A stretch of DNA of 64,000 nt from Chloroflexi bacterium UBA6077 (GTDB taxonomy: Bacteria; Chloroflexota; UBA6077). The notes beneath the pieces are model-generated. The model had not been told where the DNA came from. It was given only the letters and a program-made list of their open reading frames with translations, and searched no databases. The stretch is taken from contig DIXP01000092.1 in NCBI GenBank assembly GCA_002436065.1, positions 149,190 to 213,189 of the forward strand, in the 5' to 3' direction. A program made the position numbers and the translations under genes. Below, one piece after another: positions 33,528 to 41,847 of this stretch (the first letter of the stretch is position 1; each line of letters opens with the position of its first letter).

Positions 33528-33611
33528 TTCTTGCCGTTCTGTCCCCGCGCCGGCCACCCTCCAGATCGCTGCGGCGGTCGGCATACCGATGCGGGTAGTG
33601 GATTAGGTACG

Positions 33612-34520
33612 ATGTCTGTGCGACCCTGGTCATGGACTGTCCCGCCGTCGGCCGGCGCTGCATACTCGGGTGAGTCCCAGCCGAAGGGTCAATGTACATT
33701 GACCCTTCGGCTGGGACTCACCCTCGTCTCCTTCTGCGCCCTCGTTGCAGTGGTTGCCCCCCTTCTGGCCCCCTACTCGCCTGATGCTTACGTGGGCGCC
33801 CCTGTGGAGCTACCCAGCCTGCGCCACCCCCTGGGCACCAACGATGTCGGCCAGGACCTCCTCAGCGCCTTGTTTTACGGGGCGCGGGTTTCCATGGTGG
33901 TGGCAGTGCTGGCAGGCGCCGCGGGCCTGGTGATCGCTCTGCTGGTGGGCCTCTCGTCTGGTGCGATGCGCGGTCCCTACGACGCGATCGTCATGCGCTT
34001 CGTGGACGTGCTGATGGCTATCCCGCACCTGCCGCTGATGATCGTCCTGGCGACATTTCTGGGTCCCGGCCTCGGCAACGTCATCCTGGTGATCGTAGCC
34101 CTCGGTTGGGTCCGCCCCGCCAGGGTGATCCGCTCCCAGGTCCTCACCCTTCGATCCAGAGGCTACATTCACTCGGCCCGGCTGTTCGGCGGGAGCTGGC
34201 CCTACCTGATGCGGAGGCACCTTCTGCCGGCGCTTACCCCGGTCGCGGCCTCGGCTTTCGTCGCGCTCGGCAGCAGGGCCGTGATGATGGAGTCGGCCCT
34301 GGCATTCCTCGGCATCGGAGACCCCACGATCCAGAGCTGGGGAATGATGATGCGCCACGCCCTGGACTTTCGTGGGATCTACCTGACGCCTTGCTGGATT
34401 TGGTGGCTGATACCACCGGGCCTGTGTCTCTCAGCATTGATAGGGGGACTCGCGATGGTGGGGACGGCGGTGGAGTCTCAATCCAACACTCGGCTTTCAC
34501 GCCATGAGGGAGCTAGATGA
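33612..34520 (+). CDS. ABC importer permease, DppC/NikC type (second importer)
   Basis: 302 residues from the ATG at 33612; six helices. Markers HPLGTNDVGQDLLSALFYG and docking loop SRGYIHSARLFGGSWPYLMRRHLLP (shortened), FLGIGDPTIQSWGMMM. The first 30 or so codons run through a perfect 56-bp palindrome (33668-33723), and the family-like sequence begins only after it (LRLGLTLVSFCALVAV), so a TTG at 33699 inside the palindrome may be the true start. Overlaps the next gene by 4 bases. Confidence 0.87.
   Translation: MSVRPWSWTVPPSAGAAYSGESQPKGQCTLTLRLGLTLVSFCALVAVVAPLLAPYSPDAYVGAPVELPSLRHPLGTNDVGQDLLSALFYGARVSMVVAVLAGAAGLVIALLVGLSSGAMRGPYDAIVMRFVDVLMAIPHLPLMIVLATFLGPGLGNVILVIVALGWVRPARVIRSQVLTLRSRGYIHSARLFGGSWPYLMRRHLLPALTPVAASAFVALGSRAVMMESALAFLGIGDPTIQSWGMMMRHALDFRGIYLTPCWIWWLIPPGLCLSALIGGLAMVGTAVESQSNTRLSRHEGAR
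33668..33723. repeat. Perfect 56-bp palindrome with no loop
   Basis: Arms of 28 bases (33668-33695, beginning GGGTGAGTCCCAGC, and 33696-33723, ending GCTGGGACTCACCC) are exact reverse complements with the axis between 33695 and 33696. It lies over the 5' end of the second importer operon. As RNA it would form a very stable hairpin. Confidence 0.9.
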
Positions 34521-36370
34521 GCAGCTATCGTCGGGACGGGGTGAGTAGCGCGTCCCTTGTTATTGAGGGCGGGGATACCGCGGCACCGCTGCTGGAGGTC
34601 GAGGATCTACATGTCCGCTACCGGTCTGAAGCCGGCCGGGCCGTTCATGCCCTCAGGGGACTATCCATCACACTACGGTGCGGTGAAACACTCGGCATCG
34701 TCGGCGAGACGGGCAGCGGGAAATCCACCCTGGCGCACACGCTCATGGGTCTCGTGGCCGCGGGCAACGTGGAGGGACGAATATCCTTTGGCGGCCACCC
34801 TCTGCTGGTTCGGGACGAAGAGGCGATGCGCGGATTGCGGTGGCGCAGGATCGCCCTGGTCTTCCAGACGGCCGGAACCGGCTTCGATCCCGTCTATCAG
34901 GTGGGAGAGCAGGTAAGCGAGCCTTTGCAGGTGCACCGCGGATACTCCCGGCGAGAGGCTATCCTTCGGGCCAGGGAACTGTGGCAAGAGGTGGGACTTC
35001 CCGCCGAGCGGTTCGACCACTATCCCCACCAGCTCAGCGGGGGCGAGAAGCGGCTGGCCATGCTGGCGATGGCCCTGGTCTGCGACCCCGAACTGCTGAT
35101 ACTGGACGAACCGACGGCTGGACTGGATACCCTCACGCGCACTCAGGTCCTGACGCTACTCCGTCGCCTGCGGCGGCAGCGCCATCTGACCATGATCATA
35201 ATCACCCACACCCTGTCCGATCTGCCCGGGCTGGCGGATCGCACCCTGATACTGTACGCGGGGCGAGCAGCGGAGCTTGGTCCCACAGGCGATGTCCTGT
35301 CCGTGCCGCGACATCCGTATAGCTGGGGGCTGATCAACGCTTATCCTTCCATGGGCCGCGCTCGGGATTTGTGGGGCGTCAGGGGCGACTCTCCCGATCC
35401 GGCCAGCCCTCCGCCTGGGTGCCCCTTCTCTCCACGATGCACTCAGGCAACAGAGCAGTGCGGCATGGAGATGCCGGAGTTGGCTATCCACGACGGGCGG
35501 TTGGTTGCTTGCCATCTGGGCGGCCTCCGGACGCTGTTGGAGGCTCGGTGCCTCCGCAAGTTCTTTCGGGGCCAAGGTGGCCAGCAGTTGCAAGCTGTGC
35601 GAGATGCCGGCCTGAAGCTGCTGGAGGGTGAGGTAGCCGCCCTGGTGGGACAGACCGGGAGCGGCAAGTCCACCCTCGCCAAGATGCTGGTGGGGCTTAT
35701 CGAACCGGATGGCGGAGAGGTGTTGCTGGAGGGCCAGTCCCTGGGATCGCTGAGAGGCTCCCAGCTTCGAGACGCTCGGCGGAGACTTCAGATGGTCTTC
35801 CAGGACCCCTTCGATGCCCTCAGCCCTCGGCTTTCGATCCTGGAGTTGGTGCGGGAGCCGCTGGACATTCAGGGGAGATTCTCTTGGGAGACGCGCGCCG
35901 ACATGGCTCGCGACGCCCTGACAGAGGTGCGCCTGTTCACAACTTCAGACTTTCTCTCCAAACATGCCCACGAGCTGTCTGGAGGGCAACTGCAACGGGT
36001 GGCCATCGCCCGTGCCCTTGTGGTGAAGCCTAAGGTCCTGATCGCTGATGAGCCGGTATCCATGCTGGACGCCAGCGAGCAGGCACGATTGCTTCGACTC
36101 CTGAAAGATCTGCAGAACGAGCACGGCATGGGGCTGTTGCTGATCTCTCACAACATGGCCCTGGTTCGAAAGATTGCTGATCGGATCCTGGTGATGGAGA
36201 AGGGGGTGATAGTGGAGGAAGGGCCGGCCGACCGTGTGATCAACGCCCCGCGGCACCCGTACACACGGTGCCTGCTGGATGCAGCGTGGGAGCAGGCCGA
36301 TGGGAGAGGAAACGGCCATCTCGACATGGCGGAGCGTGACGACCTCGCGGCCGGGCCGATACGTAGCTGA
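34517..36370 (+). CDS. Fused double ABC ATPase (DppD-DppF type) of the second importer
   Basis: 617 residues with two complete nucleotide-binding domains. First: GETGSGKST near 70, FQTAGTGFDP, LSGGEKRLAMLAMAL, LLILDEPTAGLD and the cysteine-bearing extension (GCPFSPRCTQATEQCG). Second: GQTGSGKST near 385, FQDPFDALSPR, LSGGQLQRVAIARAL, VLIADEPVSMLD. A fusion of the two ATPases that are separate in the first importer, so the two operons are not a simple recent duplication. Energises the importer from the cytoplasm. Confidence 0.93.
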   Translation: MSSYRRDGVSSASLVIEGGDTAAPLLEVEDLHVRYRSEAGRAVHALRGLSITLRCGETLGIVGETGSGKSTLAHTLMGLVAAGNVEGRISFGGHPLLVRDEEAMRGLRWRRIALVFQTAGTGFDPVYQVGEQVSEPLQVHRGYSRREAILRARELWQEVGLPAERFDHYPHQLSGGEKRLAMLAMALVCDPELLILDEPTAGLDTLTRTQVLTLLRRLRRQRHLTMIIITHTLSDLPGLADRTLILYAGRAAELGPTGDVLSVPRHPYSWGLINAYPSMGRARDLWGVRGDSPDPASPPPGCPFSPRCTQATEQCGMEMPELAIHDGRLVACHLGGLRTLLEARCLRKFFRGQGGQQLQAVRDAGLKLLEGEVAALVGQTGSGKSTLAKMLVGLIEPDGGEVLLEGQSLGSLRGSQLRDARRRLQMVFQDPFDALSPRLSILELVREPLDIQGRFSWETRADMARDALTEVRLFTTSDFLSKHAHELSGGQLQRVAIARALVVKPKVLIADEPVSMLDASEQARLLRLLKDLQNEHGMGLLLISHNMALVRKIADRILVMEKGVIVEEGPADRVINAPRHPYTRCLLDAAWEQADGRGNGHLDMAERDDLAAGPIRS

Positions 36371-36395
36371 CTATTTCTGAATCAAGGAGCGATAG

Positions 36396-38123
36396 ATGGA
36401 TTGGGATCAACCTATCAGGCGACGCACTCTGCTGAAGGTTGCCGGAGTGGGCGTTGCCACCTATCTAGTGAACGGATGCAGCGCCACCGGCACGCCGACT
36501 TCGACGCCAGCTCCTGCATCCACGACCGGTAGCGCGCCGACACCAGCAGTCGGGTCCGGCGCGCCGGTAGCCCCGAAGCGGGTCTCGGCCGTTCGCATGG
36601 CTGCCATCAGGGCGCAAGGGCTGTTCGAGCCACCCAACGCCTTCGGTAGCAACACGGGTCCCGCAGGACAGCAGACGAGCTACCTGTTTGACTCTCTCGT
36701 GCAGCGCGACTCGACGACAGAGCCCCTCCCCTGGTTGGCCGAGAAGTGGACCCTATCTCCCGATGGAACCGAATGGACCTTCACTTTGCGGGAGGGGGTG
36801 AGGTTCCACGATGGCGAGACGTTGACCGCCGACGATGTGGAGTTCTCCTTCCAGTACCTGGCGAGCCATCCTGCGGGCCAACTGTACACAACGGCTCCTC
36901 AAGTGGTGAAGGAAGCCAAGGCGCTGGATCCACGGACCGTTCGAATAACGTTGAAGGACCCCTTTGCTCCCTTCTTGAACAATGTGGCCTCTTCAATGCC
37001 GATCTTTCCCAAGCACATCTGGGCGGGTATTGCCGATCCCATGAAATTCAATGACCCCAAGGCTTTCATCGGGAGCGGGCCCTACACCTTGGCAGCGATA
37101 AACGCGGCGGATAGCTCGATGCTCTTCGTGGCCAACGACGATTTCTTTCTCGGTAAGCCGTACGTCCAGCGGATAGAGTTCATTCCCGTTGGCGACGACC
37201 TGCTTGCGCTCAAGGCGGGACAACTGGACGTAGCTGCTCCCACTGCTACGACCGGTCTCACCAACGACGTCCTGGCGCCCTTCCGAAGCGATCCCAAGTA
37301 TGTCGTCCTGGAGGCACACGGTGAGGGAACTACTGCTCTCCACTTCAACCTGAGCAAGGGCGCCCCGTACGACGACGTGGCGTTCCGCCGCGCGGTGGTC
37401 TTCGCGATCGACCGGCAGCAGTTGGTCAGTCGGTTTCTCACTGACAACGGCGAGATTGGATCTCCCGGCTTTCTGCCCACTGCGAACCCCTATTCCACGA
37501 AGGAGGTTGAACAGTACCCCTACGACCCGCAGCGAGCCAAGACGCTCCTGGACCAAGCCGGATATCGGGAGCAGGGCGGACAGCGCACCAGGCCGGACGG
37601 TTCACCCCTGACCGTGATGTTGATGTTCGGCGCGCCCTCGGCAAGGGTGGCGGAGTTCCTTCGAGGCCAACTGGCGCAGGTGGGGATCCAGGTGGAGCTT
37701 CGATCCGTCGATCAGGGCACCGCCAACCAGCTTCAGGCGGCCGGCAACTACGAGCTGTCACTGGTGACTTACGGTGGACTCGGCAGCGACCCCGACTTCA
37801 TGCGACGCGCCTTCGGTAGTCCCGATCAGGCTCAGTTCTGGTACAAGGCGTGGGGCTATCACAGCGCCGAGTTCGATCAGTTGGCCGGGCAGCAGCTTCG
37901 AGCCTTCGACGATCAGCGGCGGCACTCGCTCGTCCAGCAGATGCAGCGGATAGTGTCGCAGGATGTGCCGATCATGCCGCTCTTCTACCCCACCAGGTAC
38001 GTGATCTACGTGCTCGCCGTTTTCGACGGCTGGTACTTCACCCCGCTCTCCAACCCCCTGGCGATGAACAAGCACTTCTTCGTCACAGGGCAGAAGACGG
38101 GGCTGGCTATCAGGCAAAAGTGA
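36396..38123 (+). CDS. Tat-exported lipoprotein, peptide/nickel-family ABC binding protein (second importer)
   Basis: 575 residues. Twin-arginine start PIRRRTLLKVAGVG with lipobox VNGC near residue 28, then a Ser/Thr/Pro/Ala linker and a DppA/NikA-type domain (TLREGVRFHDGETLTADDVEF, FIGSGPYTL, VFAIDRQQLVSRFL). Same export route as the first binding protein, but sequence similarity between the two is only at family level. The Nur-type box upstream suggests nickel or a nickel chelate. Confidence 0.9.
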   Translation: MDWDQPIRRRTLLKVAGVGVATYLVNGCSATGTPTSTPAPASTTGSAPTPAVGSGAPVAPKRVSAVRMAAIRAQGLFEPPNAFGSNTGPAGQQTSYLFDSLVQRDSTTEPLPWLAEKWTLSPDGTEWTFTLREGVRFHDGETLTADDVEFSFQYLASHPAGQLYTTAPQVVKEAKALDPRTVRITLKDPFAPFLNNVASSMPIFPKHIWAGIADPMKFNDPKAFIGSGPYTLAAINAADSSMLFVANDDFFLGKPYVQRIEFIPVGDDLLALKAGQLDVAAPTATTGLTNDVLAPFRSDPKYVVLEAHGEGTTALHFNLSKGAPYDDVAFRRAVVFAIDRQQLVSRFLTDNGEIGSPGFLPTANPYSTKEVEQYPYDPQRAKTLLDQAGYREQGGQRTRPDGSPLTVMLMFGAPSARVAEFLRGQLAQVGIQVELRSVDQGTANQLQAAGNYELSLVTYGGLGSDPDFMRRAFGSPDQAQFWYKAWGYHSAEFDQLAGQQLRAFDDQRRHSLVQQMQRIVSQDVPIMPLFYPTRYVIYVLAVFDGWYFTPLSNPLAMNKHFFVTGQKTGLAIRQK

Positions 38124-38147
38124 ACAGGATGTGGAGGTGAGATCATC

Positions 38148-38768
38148 ATGGCTACGACGATAGAGGCCGGCTATTCCCAGGAGATTGATGCGGTGGTTCG
38201 TTTCCACGGGCACTTCTGCCCGGGCCTGTCCATCGGCATCAGAGCGGCTCAGATAGCCCTGCGCGAGATCGGTGCCCACTCCATGGACGAGGAGGTGGTG
38301 GCCATAGTGGAGACCGACATGTGCGCGGTGGACGCGATCCAGTTCATGGTGGGGTGCACCTTCGGCAAGGGCAACCTGCTTCACCTGGACTACGGGAAGA
38401 ACGCGTACACCTTCATCCGCCGCGCCGACGGCAAGTCGATCCGGGTGATGGGGAAGCCCAGGGCTTTCGGCGAGAACCCTGAGCGAGAGGCGATCCTGAC
38501 GCGGATAGGCGCCGGCACGGCTACTTTAGGAGATCGCCAACGCTTCCAGGAACTTCAGCGGAAGAGGGGGCTGGCGATCCTGGAGGCTCCGGAGGAGGAG
38601 CTGTTCGTAGTGAAGCCGGTGGAGCCTGCCATACCAGCCCGTGCCCGCCTTCGCGCCTCGGTGGAGTGCGAGCTGTGTGGGGAATCCACCATGGAGACCC
38701 GGACGCGGCGGGTCGGCGGGCAGATAGTGTGCATACCCTGCTTCAACCAGTTGGACAGCCGCTTCTGA
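38148..38768 (+). CDS. FmdE-family protein with C-terminal zinc ribbon
   Basis: 206 residues. FmdE core FHGHFCPGLSIGIRAAQIAL and VETDMCAVDAIQFMVGCTFGKGNL, with conserved Cys and His residues able to hold a metal, then a zinc ribbon (CELCGES ... CIPC). First found as subunit E of formylmethanofuran dehydrogenase, but such stand-alone forms are common outside methanogens and their role is unknown. No Fmd/Fwd catalytic subunit is present. Being inside the importer operon, between the binding protein and the permease, points to handling of the imported metal. Confidence 0.88.
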   Translation: MATTIEAGYSQEIDAVVRFHGHFCPGLSIGIRAAQIALREIGAHSMDEEVVAIVETDMCAVDAIQFMVGCTFGKGNLLHLDYGKNAYTFIRRADGKSIRVMGKPRAFGENPEREAILTRIGAGTATLGDRQRFQELQRKRGLAILEAPEEELFVVKPVEPAIPARARLRASVECELCGESTMETRTRRVGGQIVCIPCFNQLDSRF

Positions 38769-38804
38769 GCGGCGAGGACGAGAGGATATAGGGAAGGGCG
38801 CGGC

Positions 38805-39815
38805 GTGGAGCAGCTGTTTACGCTCTCAGCACCGAAAGGCGTAGCCTTCAGAAGGCTGGGCAAGCTGGGGAGTTTTCTCCTCACGCTGTTCATTGTCCTG
38901 ACAATGAACTTCCTGCTCCCCAGGGCAATGCCGGGCGATCCGATCACGGCTCTCGTGGACTCTAGCAGCGTCCATTTTGTCGCCGATGACGATTCTCGTG
39001 CCGCGCTGATGAGCTATTACGGGCTGAGCGAGCCTCTGCACGTCCAGTATTGGCACTACCTGTTGGGTCTTGCTACCGGTGAGTTGGGATGGTCGATACG
39101 CCAGCATCAGTCCGTATCGCAGTTGATCGCCGCGCACCTGCCCTGGACCCTCGCCCTCACGGTGCCGGCCGTGCTCCTGGCATCCCTGATCAGCCTGATC
39201 GCAGGGACCCAGGCTGGATGGAAGCGCGGTACGTGGTGGGACCGGGGGCTCATTCTGTTCTTCGCGACGGTTCACTCGGCGCCGTCCTTCTTTCTTGGAA
39301 TGCTGCTCCTGCTGCTGTTCAGCGTGCAGCTCGGGTGGCTGCCCATGGCCGGCGCCCAGACACCCTTCGCCACCTACCACAGTCTCTGGGCCGCCATTAC
39401 GGACGTCATCTATCACTGGCTTCTGCCTATGGCAGTGTTGACCCTGGAAATGCTGGGTGGACAATTCCTGCTCATGCGCAACAGCCTCATCTCGGTGCTG
39501 GGTGAGGAGTTCATGGTGGTGGCACGAGCCAAGGGGCTTGGCCAACGGCGGCTCAAGTACCGTCACGCCATGCGCAACGCGGTACTGCCCTTCGTCACGG
39601 TCCTTTCCATGCAGCTTGGCTTCGCGGCGGCCGGAGCGATCGTGGTGGAGACCCTGTTCGCCTATCCTGGCATGGGCCTGCTCACCTTTCAGGCAGTGTC
39701 AGCTCGAGATTACCCGGTGCTGCAGGGGGTATTCCTGGTGATCTCTGTGGCTGTGCTGATCGCGAATCTGGTGGTCGATCTTCTGTACGCACGACTGGAT
39801 CCGAGGGTGAGATAG
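38805..39815 (+). CDS. ABC importer permease, DppB/NikB type (second importer)
   Basis: 336 residues from a GTG. Six helices; MNFLLPRAMPGDPITAL, YYGLSEPLHVQYWHYL and docking loop VVARAKGLGQRRLKYRHAMRNAVLP (shortened), ETLFAYPGMGLLTFQAVSARDYPVLQG. It completes the importer whose other genes precede it, with the FmdE gene in between. Downstream, CTGTTCG/CGAACAG and GCGGCCC/GGGCCGC inverted repeats at 39833-39906 could end the transcript. Confidence 0.92.
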   Translation: MEQLFTLSAPKGVAFRRLGKLGSFLLTLFIVLTMNFLLPRAMPGDPITALVDSSSVHFVADDDSRAALMSYYGLSEPLHVQYWHYLLGLATGELGWSIRQHQSVSQLIAAHLPWTLALTVPAVLLASLISLIAGTQAGWKRGTWWDRGLILFFATVHSAPSFFLGMLLLLLFSVQLGWLPMAGAQTPFATYHSLWAAITDVIYHWLLPMAVLTLEMLGGQFLLMRNSLISVLGEEFMVVARAKGLGQRRLKYRHAMRNAVLPFVTVLSMQLGFAAAGAIVVETLFAYPGMGLLTFQAVSARDYPVLQGVFLVISVAVLIANLVVDLLYARLDPRVR

Positions 39816-39908
39816 TCGGCTGTTCGTTGATATCTAGCATCACACAGCTTCCGTACGAACAGCGCTCCTGATAGCCGCGGCCCTAGTTGAGTGGGTCTTG
39901 GGCCGCTA

Positions 39909-40160
39909 TTGACGGCGGCAGCGCCGCTACACTAAGATGGCGGCAGTTCAATACGGATGCTGCGAAGGTGCCCCTTTTGGGGCTAAGAGCGAAGCCGGTG
40001 GGAATCCGGCGCTGTCCCGCAACTGTGATGCGGCCATGAGAGATCGCGGCCGACAAGCCAGGTCGCCTGCCTTTGCCAGGATGCGAGCGCCTCCGAGGGA
40101 GAGGGCTAGTCCGAACTGTGCAACAGCCCCTCGGCCTTTCAGAGACGAGGGGTTTTCTGT
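39909..40160 (+). promoter_or_regulatory. Cobalamin riboswitch controlling the corrin synthesis operon
   Basis: Promoter TTGACG (39909-39914), 18 bases, TAAGAT (39933-39938). Aptamer from TGCGAAGGTGCC (about 39961) through CCGCAACTGTGATGCGG to the B12 box AAGCCAGGTCGCCTGCC and TTTGC near 40075. Terminator CCCCTCG (40127-40133), loop, CGAGGGG (40146-40152) and T-run. Feedback control of cbi genes by cobalamin. Confidence 0.95.
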
Positions 40161-40224
40161 GTCCAAAGAGGCTCCTCCCTCCCTCGATGCATCGATCCCC
40201 GTTGAAGTTGAAAGGGAGAAAGCG

Positions 40225-40893
40225 ATGCTTATGGCCAACGAGCCCGCCCCCACGGGGGATACCCTACGGCCGGATCAGATCGAGGCGAGGAGCTTCGAGA
40301 TCATCTCCGGCCTCCTACCCCATGTCGATCAGTCGCTGCCCCAATGGCCCATTCTTCGGAGGGTGGTCCATGCCACGGGCGACCCCGGCATCGTTCCTCT
40401 AATGCGGTTTCACCCGTACGCGATCGAGGCGGGGGTGCGGGCCCTGCGGTCCGGTTGTCCCATCCTTGTGGATGTGGGCATGGTGGCTTCTGGGATCAAC
40501 CGCCCCCTGGCCTCCGCCCTTGGGTGCGAAGTGCTGTGCGCGCTGGCCGACCCAGTCGTGGCAGCGTTGGCGAGCGAGAGGGGGATTACCCGGAGCGCGG
40601 CGGCGATGCACCATCTCTCCTCACGGCTGGAAGGGGCGGTAGTGGCCATAGGGAATGCGCCGACGGCTCTCTTCGCCCTGTTGAAGGCAGTCGAGGAGGG
40701 GGTGGGGGTTCCCGTCCTGGTGGCCGGCATGCCGGTGGGCTTCGTAGGGGCAGCGGAGTCCAAGGCCGCGCTGGTCGAGATGGGAGATGCGATGGGATTG
40801 CCCTACGTGACGATCCAGGGTACCAGGGGTGGCAGCCCCGCAGCGGTGGCGACGGTAAACGCCCTGCTGCGATTGGCCGTTGAGCAGATGTAG
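40225..40893 (+). CDS. cbiC: Cobalt-precorrin-8 methylmutase
   Basis: 222 residues. Moves the C-11 methyl group to C-12 in cobalt-precorrin-8 to give cobyrinate. Family sequences RSFEIISG, VHATGDP, catalytic-His region RRVVHATGD, ILVDVGMVASGI, VGFVGAAESKAAL and IQGTRGGSPAAVATVNALL. GGGAG lies 6 bases before the ATG at 40225. First gene behind the riboswitch. Confidence 0.94.
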   Translation: MLMANEPAPTGDTLRPDQIEARSFEIISGLLPHVDQSLPQWPILRRVVHATGDPGIVPLMRFHPYAIEAGVRALRSGCPILVDVGMVASGINRPLASALGCEVLCALADPVVAALASERGITRSAAAMHHLSSRLEGAVVAIGNAPTALFALLKAVEEGVGVPVLVAGMPVGFVGAAESKAALVEMGDAMGLPYVTIQGTRGGSPAAVATVNALLRLAVEQM

Positions 40894-40975
40894 TGGCTGG
40901 CTCCGGCGTTGGTCGAGTCGCACGGACCGTGCTGCTCGACTCGCATGGTAGAGGCCGGTGAAGGGGGTTGAGAAA

Positions 40976-41824
40976 ATGGGCAAGATAGCGGTGTTGCTGT
41001 TGGGGCATGGCAGTCGGGCAGATGGTGCCAACGATGGCATGCACCGGGTGGCGGAGGCGCTGCGGAAATGTGGGGAGTACGACATCGTGGAGATGGGCTT
41101 CATGATCCGCAACTTCCCCAGCATCGAGGATGGCGCGGCCGCATGTGTGCGGAGGGGCGCCGATATGGTGCTGATGGTTCCCTACTTCCTCCACACTGGA
41201 CTCCATCTGATCGAAGACCTTCCCGATGCCGTGCCTCATCTTGAGAAGCTGCATCCTGGCGTCAGGTTCGTCCTTGGTCAACCGATGGGGCTGCACCCGA
41301 AGCTGGTGGAGATCGTGGAGGATCGCATCCGGGAGTGTCGGGTTGCCGGGGAGCAGGGGGTGACCATCACCGGGGATGCAGTCCTGCAGAGGGGCATGCA
41401 CGTGACCCATTGGAGGGATTCCTCAGTGGTTCATCCGCCCGCGGTCTTTGCCACAGCCGCCGCCCTTGCCGCTGTCCTGGCGCTCAACGGTCGCCGCAAG
41501 CAGTGGCAGGTTGAGGTTCCGCTGGCGGACGGGAAGAGGGCGAGGCTCCCAGTGAAGCGTTGTGAGGTGGGGCCGGAAGGGTCTCGTAGCGCCGTGGTTG
41601 TCGATACCGGTGAGGACGAGGACTCCGAGCGGGAGGTGTACGCCGAGGCTGCCTGGCAGGATGGAGCAGGCCTGCGTGTGGAGTTGGGCGAGGGGACGAG
41701 CCTGCTGGCGGCAGAGAATGCTCTGCTGATCCGGGGGATCGAGGATGCGGTGTCGCCGGCGATCGGCTCAATCCTGTCCGAGCGAGGCATCAGGCTAGTG
41801 ATTTCGGTGCCCTGGGTTCGGTAG
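40976..41824 (+). CDS. cbiX: Sirohydrochlorin cobaltochelatase CbiX with CbiD-like C-terminal domain
   Basis: About 282 residues, twice the size of short CbiX (about 120-140). Residues 1-125 are CbiX: LLLGHGSR with the metal-inserting His, MVPYFLHTGLHLIEDLP and the second His in MGLHPKLVEIV. Residues about 145-282 resemble the CbiD start: FATAAALAAVLALNG aligns with ACASAAAKAAAMALETG, then QVEVPL, VVVDTGEDED with VVKDAGDDPD, and AENALLIRGIEDAV. Inserts Co(II) into sirohydrochlorin. The function of the extension is unknown. Internal ATG used because a purine-rich site precedes it; a GTG at 40958 is possible. Confidence 0.88.
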   Translation: MGKIAVLLLGHGSRADGANDGMHRVAEALRKCGEYDIVEMGFMIRNFPSIEDGAAACVRRGADMVLMVPYFLHTGLHLIEDLPDAVPHLEKLHPGVRFVLGQPMGLHPKLVEIVEDRIRECRVAGEQGVTITGDAVLQRGMHVTHWRDSSVVHPPAVFATAAALAAVLALNGRRKQWQVEVPLADGKRARLPVKRCEVGPEGSRSAVVVDTGEDEDSEREVYAEAAWQDGAGLRVELGEGTSLLAAENALLIRGIEDAVSPAIGSILSERGIRLVISVPWVR

Positions 41825-41847
41825 GGGATGATCGGATCGGAGGAGCC

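Noticed and set aside
38148..38768. Formylmethanofuran dehydrogenase (methanogenesis)
   Set aside because: Only the E-type subunit is present and stand-alone forms are common in bacteria without that enzyme.
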